This document shows, piece after piece, positions 16,270 through 24,527 of a stretch of 32,999 nucleotides of DNA; the stretch's first letter is position 1, and every line of letters starts with the position of its first letter. The notes beneath the pieces are model-generated. The model searched no databases. It was not told the origin of the DNA and was given only the letters and a program-made list of their open reading frames with translations. Source of the stretch: Thermoplasmata archaeon (GTDB lineage: Archaea; Thermoplasmatota; Thermoplasmata; Lutacidiplasmatales; UBA184); the NCBI GenBank assembly GCA_030040915.1, contig JASHSI010000153.1, positions 1-32,999 of the forward strand, given 5' to 3'. Made by a program: the position numbers and the translations under genes.

Positions 16270-17000
16270 GGCTCGAGAAGGTCCGCGCAATCGCGGGGAA
16301 GGACCTCGCCGTCCTCCGCCGCCGGCCGAACCTCCTCGTATCGCTCCTCCTCTTTCCGATCGTGGTCGGCATCGGCCTGCCGCTCATCCTCGATATCACG
16401 GTCAGCCGCCACCACACCACGTTCGCGTCCCTCCTCCCCCTGACCGACGCGTTCGGGTTCTTCTTCCTCATCCTCGTCGTCGTCCTGACGACGACCCTCG
16501 CCGCCTACGCCATCGTCGGCGAGAAGGTGGAGCGGAGCCTCGAGCCGCTCCTCGCCACGCCGACCACTGACGGGGAGATCCTCCTCGGCAAAACGCTCGG
16601 CGCGTTCCTCCCTCCGCTTGGGGCCACCTACCTCGGGCTCGGCCTGTTCATGGCCCTCGTCGACGCGTTCAGCCGCGCGAGCCTCGGCTACTACCTCTAC
16701 CCGGACGCGACGATCGCGGTCTTCGCGGGCCTCGGGGCCCCGCTCGCCGGCCTCTTCAGCGTGGAGATCAACGTGATCGTCTCCTCGTGGGCGGCCGACG
16801 TGCGGAGCGCCCAGCAGTTCGGGAGCCTCGTCATCCTCCCGTTCATCGCCCTCTATGTCGCGGGCGAGATCGGGCTCGTCACCCTCGACACCAACGCCGT
16901 CCTCGTGGTGGCGGGCGTGCTCGCCATCCTGGACCTGGTCCTCTTCTTCGTCAGCCGAGGGCTGTTCCGGCGCGAGGAGATCCTGACCCGCTGGCGCTAG
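16266..17000 (+). CDS. ABC-2 type transporter permease
   Basis: ATGA overlap with the ATPase; 'AYAIVGEKVERSLEPLLATPTTDGEILLGKTLGAFLPPLGATYLG' is typical of ABC-2 permeases. Confidence 0.9.
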   Translation: MRLEKVRAIAGKDLAVLRRRPNLLVSLLLFPIVVGIGLPLILDITVSRHHTTFASLLPLTDAFGFFFLILVVVLTTTLAAYAIVGEKVERSLEPLLATPTTDGEILLGKTLGAFLPPLGATYLGLGLFMALVDAFSRASLGYYLYPDATIAVFAGLGAPLAGLFSVEINVIVSSWAADVRSAQQFGSLVILPFIALYVAGEIGLVTLDTNAVLVVAGVLAILDLVLFFVSRGLFRREEILTRWR

Positions 17001-17025
17001 GCCGGGCGACGACGCGGATCCCGCG

Positions 17026-17472
17026 CTAGTGGACCTCGTCCCGGCGGTCGTCCCGGCGCCGAGGTCGTCCGAAGGGGGGGACCGGCTGCGACGGCGCCCC
17101 CCGACCGGCCGCCCCGACGACCTTGGCGACCTCGATCGACCAAGGGGCGGAGAAGCCGAGCCCAGCCGACGGCGGCGCGCCCGGCGTTCGCCGGCCGGGG
17201 GCGTAGGTCCGGCCCCCGCTCCGGCTCGCGGCCCTCGGTTCCTGGGGGTCCTCCGCGTCCGAGTCGACGATCAGCCGACGGGTCCGGCGGACCTCGTGGG
17301 GTTGGTGGCAATAGGCGCATTCGACCGGGCCGGGGCCCGAGTGCTCGGCGGGCTGCTGGGGGTCCGTGGCGGCCGGGATCCGCTGGGCCGGCTGGGCCCA
17401 CGGCGGGATCGGCCAGGGATCGGAGTCCGGCGGAGGGAACCGGCGCTCCCCCCGTTTCTCGGAGGCGCTCAT
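17026..17472 (-). CDS. Small hypothetical protein with a single CxxCxxxH motif (VECAYCHQPHEVRRTRRL)
   Basis: 148 aa from the ATG at 17472; Pro/Arg-rich. The only recognisable element is the zinc-knuckle-like motif. Confidence 0.5.
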   Translation of the reverse strand: MSASEKRGERRFPPPDSDPWPIPPWAQPAQRIPAATDPQQPAEHSGPGPVECAYCHQPHEVRRTRRLIVDSDAEDPQEPRAASRSGGRTYAPGRRTPGAPPSAGLGFSAPWSIEVAKVVGAAGRGAPSQPVPPFGRPRRRDDRRDEVH

Positions 17473-17493
17473 CGGAGGGAATGGGCGGGCTCG

Positions 17494-17507
17494 GGGTTCT
17501 TGAACCC
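17494..17507. promoter_or_regulatory. Palindrome GGGTTC-TT-GAACCC upstream of the minus-strand 17472 start
   Basis: Perfect 6-bp arms with a 2-nt centre, read directly. Confidence 0.3.
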
Positions 17508-17687
17508 TCGACGGATAGATGCGCGAAGTATTGCATCCCGGGCGGACCATCGAGGGGGAGTGGCGGTCGGGGCGCGGGAGCGGCGACCCGTCGCTTGCAC
17601 GTCGACCCGGAGCGATGTGTCGAACCGAGGCCTAGCGGGAGGCGGGGATTCGCTCGGTGGTCGTCCTTGGTCCTGGACCGGCGGTGC

Positions 17688-18878
17688 TCAGAACCTCGGA
17701 TCCGGGCCTTCGTCGAGCGTGAACCCCGGCCGTATCGGGAACGGACCGAGCTCGCCCCGGAATCGGCTGGGGAGGACCGGGGCGAGCGCGGCGAGCTCCT
17801 TCGTCCCGCTCCCCCCGGACGCGATGAGGTCGGCAAGGCGCGCCGCGGCGGCGCCCGCCCGCATGACCCCGAACCCGTTGAATCCCCCGAGAAGGTACGC
17901 TCCCTCGGCGCCCGGGAGCGGGCCGATCAGGGGGCGCCGGTCCGGCGTCGCGAGGCAGAGGCCCGCCCAGCTCCCCTCAAGGCGCGCCTCCTTCCATACC
18001 GGGAGCCGGCGGTCGAACACCTCGGCGAGGTGGGCCTCGAAGGAGGCGTCCGCGGCCCACCGGGCCCGTTCTGGGTCGACTGCCACGAGCTCAGTCCCGT
18101 CGCCCGCGAGGACGCGGCCCCGGCTGTCCGGGCGCGCGTAGACATCCTCATCAAGGTCGTGGAAGGAGGGGAACACGTCGGCCCCTGGTTCGGGGCGGAG
18201 AACGGCCGCCTGGGTGCGATACGGGACCATCGGCACCATGCGGTGAATCCGGCGCAGGATCCCTAGGCTCCAGGCCCCGGCGGCGACCACCACGTGGCGG
18301 GTCCGGATACGGGTCGAACCGGCCCCCACCTCCCAGCGCTCCCCCCCGGAGGCCAAGCTGGTCATCGCAGACCCGGCCTCGAGCGATACCCCCGATGCCC
18401 GGGCGAGGTCGAGGTAGATGGTCGCGATCGAGCTGGGGGTGACGATCGCATCCCCCGGCGAGTAGAGGCCACGATGTTCCGCCTCGAACCGCGCGTACGG
18501 GGCGACCCGGGAGAGCTCCCCAAGGTCGATGGGCCTCGCGTCGACCGACCAGCAACGGAGGCGTTCGGCGGCCGCATCGAGCGAGCGCAGCGCGTCCGGT
18601 CCGCTCGCCCACCGGACGAACCCGTTCACGGCGTACGCGCTCGGATCCCGGCTCGCCGAGAGCGAACGATACTCCTCCTTCGTCTCCCGGACGAGCTCGA
18701 TGTCCCATGGGTCCCACAACTGCTCGGTGAGGATCCCAGCGGCCCGGCCGGTCGCGCCGGAGAGCGGCTGCGGGTCGAAGATGACCACCGGGCCGACTCC
18801 CCGTCGCGCGAGGTGGTAGGCGAGGGCGCTCCCCGCGACGCCCGCGCCGAGGACCACCACCTCGGGCGTCTCCAGCAC
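17688..18878 (-). CDS. FAD-dependent oxidoreductase (DAO family)
   Basis: 'VVVLGAGVAGSALAYHLARRGVGPVVIFDPQPLSGATGRAAGIL'; C-terminal 'CLATPDRRPLIGPLPGAEGAYLLGGFNGFGVMRAGAAAARLADLI'. GTG start. Confidence 0.9.
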   Translation of the reverse strand: MLETPEVVVLGAGVAGSALAYHLARRGVGPVVIFDPQPLSGATGRAAGILTEQLWDPWDIELVRETKEEYRSLSASRDPSAYAVNGFVRWASGPDALRSLDAAAERLRCWSVDARPIDLGELSRVAPYARFEAEHRGLYSPGDAIVTPSSIATIYLDLARASGVSLEAGSAMTSLASGGERWEVGAGSTRIRTRHVVVAAGAWSLGILRRIHRMVPMVPYRTQAAVLRPEPGADVFPSFHDLDEDVYARPDSRGRVLAGDGTELVAVDPERARWAADASFEAHLAEVFDRRLPVWKEARLEGSWAGLCLATPDRRPLIGPLPGAEGAYLLGGFNGFGVMRAGAAAARLADLIASGGSGTKELAALAPVLPSRFRGELGPFPIRPGFTLDEGPDPRF

Positions 18879-18934
18879 GGTCGGGGGATGTCGGTCCCCC
18901 CGATGAACAGAACGCTAATGGGGGAGGAACCGTC

Positions 18935-20491
18935 ATGGTCCGTCCCGGAGCGCGTCGAGCAGCTTCGATGAGCAACGGAGCGAGCCGAACTTCGGGCCAG
19001 GACGATCTGACGGGCTTCCTCGTCCAGCTTCTCGAGAGGTCCGGGCCGCGGCTCCTCCTGCTCCACGGACCCGCCGGCGCGGGAAAGAGCTCGCTCCTCC
19101 ACGCGCTCGCCTCTCGGCTGTCGACCCCGTGGGTCTACACGCTCTACCTGCAGCCGGCGGTCGAGGCGTCCGAGGCGGACGCTCGCCCGAAGATCGGCGG
19201 TGCCACGACGATCCTCTGGATGAACCCCCGTCGAGGGGCGGAGGGCGCCGCTCCCGCTCCTCCGATGGCGCGGGGCCACCTGCCCAATGGCGTCGAGGAC
19301 CTCCCACCCGAGTTCATCGAGGAGGTGGGACGGCTCCAGGCGACCCCGTCCGCCACCACGCTCGTCGATTCATGGGACCGAGACTCCGAGCGGTTCGTCC
19401 GCGACCTTGCCCCGGGTCCGTCGGCGATCCTGACCGCCGATATACCCGCGTCCGGCTTCGCCGGTCTCCAGTCGACGCTCCTCTCGCTCCGGGTCAACGC
19501 GGTCCTCGCGGTCGTCCCCGAGCTCGCAGCGCCGCTCCAATCGCTCGCCGACAGCGTGGTCGAGCTGCGGGAGGAATCGAAGGACGGGGCACGGCTGCGG
19601 GTGGCCCATATCACGAAGCTCCGCGGGGCGTCCCAAGGTCCCCGCGACCAGCTCTACACGCTCGTGGACGGATATTTCCGCTGCTTTCCGGACCTTCCGA
19701 AGGGGTTCCTCCCGCCTCCCGCGACCCCGGACCCGGATCCCGCCGGGGACCCGGTCTCGTCGCTGTGGCCCGGGTCGGCCGATTTCGCCCGGGCCTTCGG
19801 ACGCCTGCGCTTCGGCGGGTTCACCGGCCTCTCGATCTCCGCCGGCGTGACAGAGGCGTTCGCCACGGCAATCGCCCAACCGATCGCGGCCCACGTCATT
19901 CGGAGCCACGGACGGGTCGTCTGGGCCCCCCCGCCCGCGCTGCGGCCGTCCCGGGTCCTGGCGCTCCTCAAGGAAGGCGTACCCCCCGACTGGCTCCGCG
20001 AGCGGTTGCGGATCGTCTCGCCGCTCGGGGTCGAACCGGGGCTCGGCGACCTGGGCGAGGTGGTCCTGCCGCTCCGGCGGGAGCTAGGGACCGGCGGCGA
20101 CCTGCGGACCGCCACGGCCCCCGGGGTCGGGCCCGTCTTTCCCGACGCCTACCATTTCCTCCAGCGGGCCCCCGACGGAGCCCCGGCGCTCTACATCCTC
20201 TCGGTCGAGGGGCTCAAGGCGAGCGCCGCCGTCGTGGGCCTTCCGCTGAACCCGTCCACCCTTCCCGCGGTGCTCGCTTCGTACACCAAGCTCCCCCGCT
20301 TCCATGGGTTCGGATACGGCCAGATCGATGACCCGCTGTCGACCGCGTTGCTCCCCGCCGTCGACTCCCACCTCGATCTGAGGATGCAGTACGGCCGCGC
20401 GGTCCTCACCGGCCAGCGACCGCGGACGACGACCTACGTCCTCGATTGGCCCGGGAGCGAACGACGCTACCAACTGGTGCCCTGCTCGTAG
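18935..20491 (+). CDS. P-loop ATPase, RecA/GvpD-like, of unknown function
   Basis: Walker A 'LLLLHGPAGAGKSSLLHALASRL'; SD-like GGAGGAA 7 nt before the ATG. No further motif assigned. Confidence 0.7.
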   Translation: MVRPGARRAASMSNGASRTSGQDDLTGFLVQLLERSGPRLLLLHGPAGAGKSSLLHALASRLSTPWVYTLYLQPAVEASEADARPKIGGATTILWMNPRRGAEGAAPAPPMARGHLPNGVEDLPPEFIEEVGRLQATPSATTLVDSWDRDSERFVRDLAPGPSAILTADIPASGFAGLQSTLLSLRVNAVLAVVPELAAPLQSLADSVVELREESKDGARLRVAHITKLRGASQGPRDQLYTLVDGYFRCFPDLPKGFLPPPATPDPDPAGDPVSSLWPGSADFARAFGRLRFGGFTGLSISAGVTEAFATAIAQPIAAHVIRSHGRVVWAPPPALRPSRVLALLKEGVPPDWLRERLRIVSPLGVEPGLGDLGEVVLPLRRELGTGGDLRTATAPGVGPVFPDAYHFLQRAPDGAPALYILSVEGLKASAAVVGLPLNPSTLPAVLASYTKLPRFHGFGYGQIDDPLSTALLPAVDSHLDLRMQYGRAVLTGQRPRTTTYVLDWPGSERRYQLVPCS

Positions 20492-20630
20492 AGGGTCGGC
20501 TCGGACCGTAGCGCCTCGCCCGGTCCGTCGAAATCCTCCCGAGCCGGCGCGCCATAGGACCCGCGAGGGCGGCCGTCCGCGCCGTCGGCCGCCCGTTCGT
20601 TCCGAAGAATGCGCGAATATGTATAACTCC

Positions 20631-20657
20631 CATGACATACCGTAGGTCATGTATGAC
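20631..20657. promoter_or_regulatory. Near-perfect palindrome (CATGACATACCGTAGGTCATG) plus a third half-site; candidate operator over the predicted TSS/start codon
   Basis: 9 of 10 arm positions pair; half-sites ATGAC (20632-20636), GTCAT (20646-20650), ATGAC (20653-20657); TATA-like AATATGTATAAC just upstream (~20616-20627). Confidence 0.55.
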
Positions 20658-21083
20658 TCAGGAGGGACCAAACACCTACGGGGTTTATGGTCCCATCTCC
20701 TGCCCTTGGCGATCGGCGTCCTGGCCGTCCTCGTGGCGGTCGCGGCGCTCGGCTTCCTCAACGACATGCGGCCGGGCGGCCCCCTCAACCCGGGGCCGGT
20801 CGTCCGCGTCTCCCTGATCGGGTGGACGAGCTCCGGTCAGGTCCTCTCGTCGGGGCCCGGGGCTCGGCTCGCTCCTGCCTCGCACACGACGTTCACGCTC
20901 GTCCTCACCAACGCCGCGGGCGGAACGATCGAATTCGGCTCGGCGACGACGAACGCGACCGGATTCTACGTGGTCTCGACCGACCTGCCAGCGGTGCCGT
21001 CCGGGGCCAGCGAGAACCTGACCGTCACGCTGTCGACGCCGTCGACGGCCTACTCGGGCCCGCTGTGGATCAATCTCGAGTAG
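20649..21083 (+). CDS. Small membrane-anchored/exported hypothetical protein
   Basis: 144 aa; N-terminal TM 'LLPLAIGVLAVLVAVAALGFLNDM', then a beta-rich Thr/Ser region (HTTFTLVLTNAAGGTIEFGSATTNATGFYVVS...NLTVTLSTPSTAYSGPLWINLE). Confidence 0.7.
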   Translation: MYDSGGTKHLRGLWSHLLPLAIGVLAVLVAVAALGFLNDMRPGGPLNPGPVVRVSLIGWTSSGQVLSSGPGARLAPASHTTFTLVLTNAAGGTIEFGSATTNATGFYVVSTDLPAVPSGASENLTVTLSTPSTAYSGPLWINLE

Positions 21084-21144
21084 GGCCCCCGCCTCGCGAC
21101 AGTTGATGAGCGGGGGAGCCTACCTCCCCCTCCGAGCCCCGTTC

Positions 21145-21402
21145 ATGGTCCGATCGGTGCACGTGCTCCTCTTCGCCTCCGCCCGGGAGGCGGTGGGCCG
21201 GCCCCGCCTCGAGCGAGCGGTCCCCCCGGGGGGCGTCCCCCTGCGGGAGCTTCTCGAGGGACTCGGGAGGGAGTACCCCGCGCTCCGCGCCCTGCTCGGT
21301 TCGTGCCGGGAGGCGTTGAACGGTCGGTACGTCCACGGTCGGTCGGTCCGGGTGCGGCCCGGTGATGAGCTCGCGATCCATCCACCGTTCAGCGGGGGAT
21401 AG
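21145..21402 (+). CDS. moaD: MoaD-like ubiquitin-fold sulfur carrier (molybdopterin synthase small subunit)
   Basis: 'VHVLLFASAREAVGRPRLERAVPPGGVPLRELLEGLGREYP...ALNGRYV...VRPGDELAIHPPFSGG', ending in the required -GG and followed by moaE. The ORF can extend to an upstream ATG at 21103. Confidence 0.88.
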   Translation: MVRSVHVLLFASAREAVGRPRLERAVPPGGVPLRELLEGLGREYPALRALLGSCREALNGRYVHGRSVRVRPGDELAIHPPFSGG

Positions 21403-21406
21403 GCCG

Positions 21407-21805
21407 ATGAGCGTCCGTCTCAGCCGGCGGCCCCTCTCCGTCCCGGCGGCGTACCGGGAGCTCGGACAGGGCCCGGCGGGAGGGATCGCGATCTTCCTGG
21501 GGCGCGTCCGACCCGACCGGGTTGGCGCCCGGATCGTACGAGCGCTCGACTACGAGGCGGACGAAGGGATCGCCCTGGCCGCGATGCACCGGATCGAACG
21601 GGGCGCCCGGGCGCGTTGGGGGGCCGACGAGATCGTGCTCCACCACCGGATCGGACGGCTCCGCGTCGGCGAGATCAGCGTCATCGCCGGCGCCGCGGCC
21701 GCGCACCGCGCCGATGCGTTCCGCTCGGCCCGCTGGATCATCGAGCGCTTGAAGTCCGACGTCCCGATCTGGAAGCAGAACGTCCTGTCGGGCGATCCCC
21801 GGTAG
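21407..21805 (+). CDS. moaE: Molybdopterin synthase catalytic subunit
   Basis: 'GGIAIFLGRVRP...ALDYEADEGIALAAMHRI', 'IVLHHRIGRLRVGEISVIAGAAAAHRADAFRSARWIIERLKSDVPIWKQN'. Confidence 0.93.
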   Translation: MSVRLSRRPLSVPAAYRELGQGPAGGIAIFLGRVRPDRVGARIVRALDYEADEGIALAAMHRIERGARARWGADEIVLHHRIGRLRVGEISVIAGAAAAHRADAFRSARWIIERLKSDVPIWKQNVLSGDPR

Positions 21806-21908
21806 GGGAGCGCGCCCGAAGAGCGTCGGGCCCGCCGAACCACCGGCTCCCGCGCGGGAATCCCCGGTCCGCCCCCCACTGCCTCCGTCGGGAAACGGCG
21901 CGTTACGC

Positions 21909-21953
21909 CATAACTATGTAGTTATGTCAATAATTATATTGTTATGGTCAATA
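21909..21953. promoter_or_regulatory. AT-rich multi-half-site element upstream of the phosphoesterase gene; candidate activator-binding region
   Basis: Perfect inverted repeat CATAACTA-TG-TAGTTATG (21909-21926), then a direct repeat GTTATG(G)TCAATA at 21921 and 21941 (20-bp spacing), followed by a TATA-like region (~21951-21965). Confidence 0.5.
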
Positions 21954-21997
21954 TATCGTTAAATCCCAATGAAAGGCATAGCCCATGAGGTCCCCCA

Positions 21998-23470
21998 ATG
22001 GGCGAACCAAATCGAACGAGGAGCCATCGGACGAGCGGCGTGATCCTGGCGACGGCGGCGATCGCGGTCATGGCGCTGGCGGGGCTCGCCAGCGCGCAGG
22101 CCCCCGGGGGATCCAACACCCTGACGGCGTTCTCGAGCCATCCGTACAGCTCGGGACCGGCCCTGCCGACCCCGATCAAGCATGTCTTCCTGATCGTGAT
22201 GGAGAACGAGGGCACCGACCAGATCTACGGGGTCGAGCCATACGAGACCCAGCTCGCGAACACCTACGCCTTCGCCGGGGACGCCAACAGCAACCCCGAC
22301 GGGGTGGGCTACTACGCGATCTGCCACCCGTCGGCCCCGAACTACCTCGCCCTGACCTCCGGGCAGACGCTGCAGTGCGGCTCGGACAACTACAACAGCT
22401 ACTCGGCGAACAATCTCGGCAACCTGCTCCAGACGAAGGGAGAGTCGTGGGTTGCCTACTCCGAGAGCGCGACGGTCCCCTGCCAGACCACGAGCGTCGG
22501 CGAGTTCGCGGTCAAGCACCAACCGTTCCCCTACTACAGCGACCTCGGCGGCCGAACGAACGGGTCGGTGTGCATGACCCACGTGCTCCCGATCGCGAAC
22601 CTGACGAACGACTACCCGTACAATGCGACGCCCCCGGCGTTCACCTACATCGCGCCGAACCTGCTCGATGACGGCCACGACACGTCCGCGACCTACGCCG
22701 ACAACTGGCTCAAGGGGTTCATCCCGAAGCTGATCGCCTCGCCGTGGTTCTCGAGCTCGGTGATCTTCATCACCTACGACGAGTCCTACGGCGCGAACCC
22801 CGACAGCGGCTACGATGGCCTCGCCGGCGGCCCGGTCTACACGGTGGCGGTGAGCCCCTACACGAAGGGCATGGGCTCGCTCGACACGAACTCGAGCCAC
22901 TACAACACCCTGACCACGATCGAGTGGCTCCTCGGCCTCCCGGGAACGGGGACCGGGAACGACTCGACCGCGGCGTTCCCCGCGATGACGAAGCTGTTCC
23001 AGCCGCGCGTGTTCGGACCATCGGTGAGCCTGCCGTACACCGATCTCCTGGCGGCGAACCTCTCGCGCGAGGACCTGCGGGGGGACCAGCTATCGTACGC
23101 GAACCTCGGACTGACGAACCTCTCCGGGGCGGATCTCGCCGGCGCGGACCTCCAGTACGCGAACCTCTCGGGCTCTGATCTCGCGGGGGCCGACCTCCGG
23201 GGGGCGAACCTTCAGTACGCGGACCTCGCCGGGGCGGACCTGCAGGCAGCCAGCCTCGCGGGGGCGAATCTCGAGTACGCCGACCTCGCCGGCGCGACGC
23301 TCACGGGGCTCGGGGCGAGCTACGGGCAGGCGACGGTCTTCGACAGGGCCAACCTGTACGAGGCGAACCTCGCTGGCGCGGTCTGCGGCAGCCCGAACTA
23401 CATCGAGGCATCCGGCGCGCACGTCGCCTTCGTGAACGCCGTTCCCTCGGGGTGCGCTCCGCCGCTGTAG
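21998..23470 (+). CDS. Secreted phosphoesterase (acid phosphatase/phospholipase C family) with a C-terminal pentapeptide-repeat domain
   Basis: Signal peptide 'GVILATAAIAVMALAGLASAQA'; 'IKHVFLIVMENEGTDQIYG', 'CHPSAPNYLALTSG', 'DDGHDTSATYADNWLKGFIPKLIASPWFSSSVIFITYDES', 'SHYNTLTTIEWLLGLPG'; C-terminal A(D/N)LxX repeats. Confidence 0.88.
   Translation: MGEPNRTRSHRTSGVILATAAIAVMALAGLASAQAPGGSNTLTAFSSHPYSSGPALPTPIKHVFLIVMENEGTDQIYGVEPYETQLANTYAFAGDANSNPDGVGYYAICHPSAPNYLALTSGQTLQCGSDNYNSYSANNLGNLLQTKGESWVAYSESATVPCQTTSVGEFAVKHQPFPYYSDLGGRTNGSVCMTHVLPIANLTNDYPYNATPPAFTYIAPNLLDDGHDTSATYADNWLKGFIPKLIASPWFSSSVIFITYDESYGANPDSGYDGLAGGPVYTVAVSPYTKGMGSLDTNSSHYNTLTTIEWLLGLPGTGTGNDSTAAFPAMTKLFQPRVFGPSVSLPYTDLLAANLSREDLRGDQLSYANLGLTNLSGADLAGADLQYANLSGSDLAGADLRGANLQYADLAGADLQAASLAGANLEYADLAGATLTGLGASYGQATVFDRANLYEANLAGAVCGSPNYIEASGAHVAFVNAVPSGCAPPL
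23061..23300 (+). repeat. In-frame pentapeptide-repeat coding tract with 15-bp units and a 60-bp super-period
   Basis: Repeated 'gcggacctcgccggg'-type units; TACGC recurs at 23096, 23156, 23216 and 23276 (exactly 60 bp apart). Confidence 0.9.
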
Positions 23471-23621
23471 GGACGAACCACCCGGGCGGCCGGGGTCCCG
23501 ATCGTCCGGGGGCCCCGGTCGCCAACCCATTCCTCCGAAAGACGGGTTCGGCCACGGCGCGCTTGGCGGCCCCGGTGGAACTGGCCCGGCGCGTTATACG
23601 GGACGACCCCCGTGGGGAGCG

Positions 23622-24488
23622 ATGGCCGGAACCCCTCCCCCCGGATCCCACGCGACGAGCACGCCCCCCGGAGGGCCACAACGCCGACCGGGCGGGGGGC
23701 TCATCCAGAAGATGGACAAGGGCCAGATCGCCCACGTCCTGGCGATTGGATCGGGGAAGGGCGGCGTGGGGAAGTCGTCGACCACGGTCCTCCTCGCTTC
23801 CGAGCTCCAGCGATCGGGCAAGCGGGTCGGCATCCTCGACGCGGACATCACTGGCCCCTCGATCCCGAAGATGCTCGGTCTCTCCGGACCCCTCGTGGAC
23901 CGGGGGGAGGGGATCGAACCGGCGACGACCGGGAGCGGGATACCGGTCGTCTCCTCCCAGTTCATGGTCGAGGATGAGAAGACGCCCGTGATCTGGCGGG
24001 GCCCGCTCGTCACCCGCCTCATCATCCAGTTCTTCTCCGGCGTCAACTGGGGGAAGCTCGACTACCTCCTGATCGACATGCCCCCGGGGACGAGCGACGT
24101 CCCCCTCACCGTCTTCCAGACGATCCCGATCGACGGGATGGTCTTCGTGCTGACCCCGCAGGACCTCGCCGCGCTGATCGTCAAGAAGGCGATGAACATG
24201 GCCCGCGACCTCCATGTCCCGCTCCTGGGCCTCGTCGAGAACATGGGTTTCCTCGTCTGCCCGCACTGCGGGGAGAGGATCGAGCTGTTCGGACGGGGGC
24301 GCGTGGAGACGATCGCGACGGAGTACGGAGTGCCGTTCCTGGGGCGCGTTCCGGTCGACCCGAAGATGTCCGACCTCGCCGACGCCGGGAACCTCCCGGC
24401 GTTCCACACCCCCGAGACCGAGAGCCTCGCCGCCCGCCTCGAAGAGTCCATCGCGGCCCAGGCGAGGGCGCGCCCGACGACGCTCTGA
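23622..24488 (+). CDS. Mrp/NBP35/ApbC-family Fe-S cluster carrier P-loop ATPase
   Basis: 'HVLAIGSGKGGVGKSSTTVLLASEL', 'VGILDADITGPSIPKMLGL', 'DYLLIDMPPGTSDVPLTVFQ', 'GLVENMGFLVCPHCGERIELFGRG' (CxxC). Confidence 0.95.
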   Translation: MAGTPPPGSHATSTPPGGPQRRPGGGLIQKMDKGQIAHVLAIGSGKGGVGKSSTTVLLASELQRSGKRVGILDADITGPSIPKMLGLSGPLVDRGEGIEPATTGSGIPVVSSQFMVEDEKTPVIWRGPLVTRLIIQFFSGVNWGKLDYLLIDMPPGTSDVPLTVFQTIPIDGMVFVLTPQDLAALIVKKAMNMARDLHVPLLGLVENMGFLVCPHCGERIELFGRGRVETIATEYGVPFLGRVPVDPKMSDLADAGNLPAFHTPETESLAARLEESIAAQARARPTTL

Positions 24489-24527
24489 TCCGGCCGTCCC
24501 GGACCCGAGGGACCGGGGCGGGTCGGC

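Noticed and set aside
15232-16290. 352 aa minus-strand ORF opposite the ABC ATPase
   Set aside because: Antisense to a canonical ABC ATP-binding protein; biased composition.
23061-23300. Regular 60-bp repeat considered as a CRISPR-like or satellite array
   Set aside because: The repeat is in frame, degenerate at wobble positions and encodes pentapeptide repeats; there are no unique spacers.
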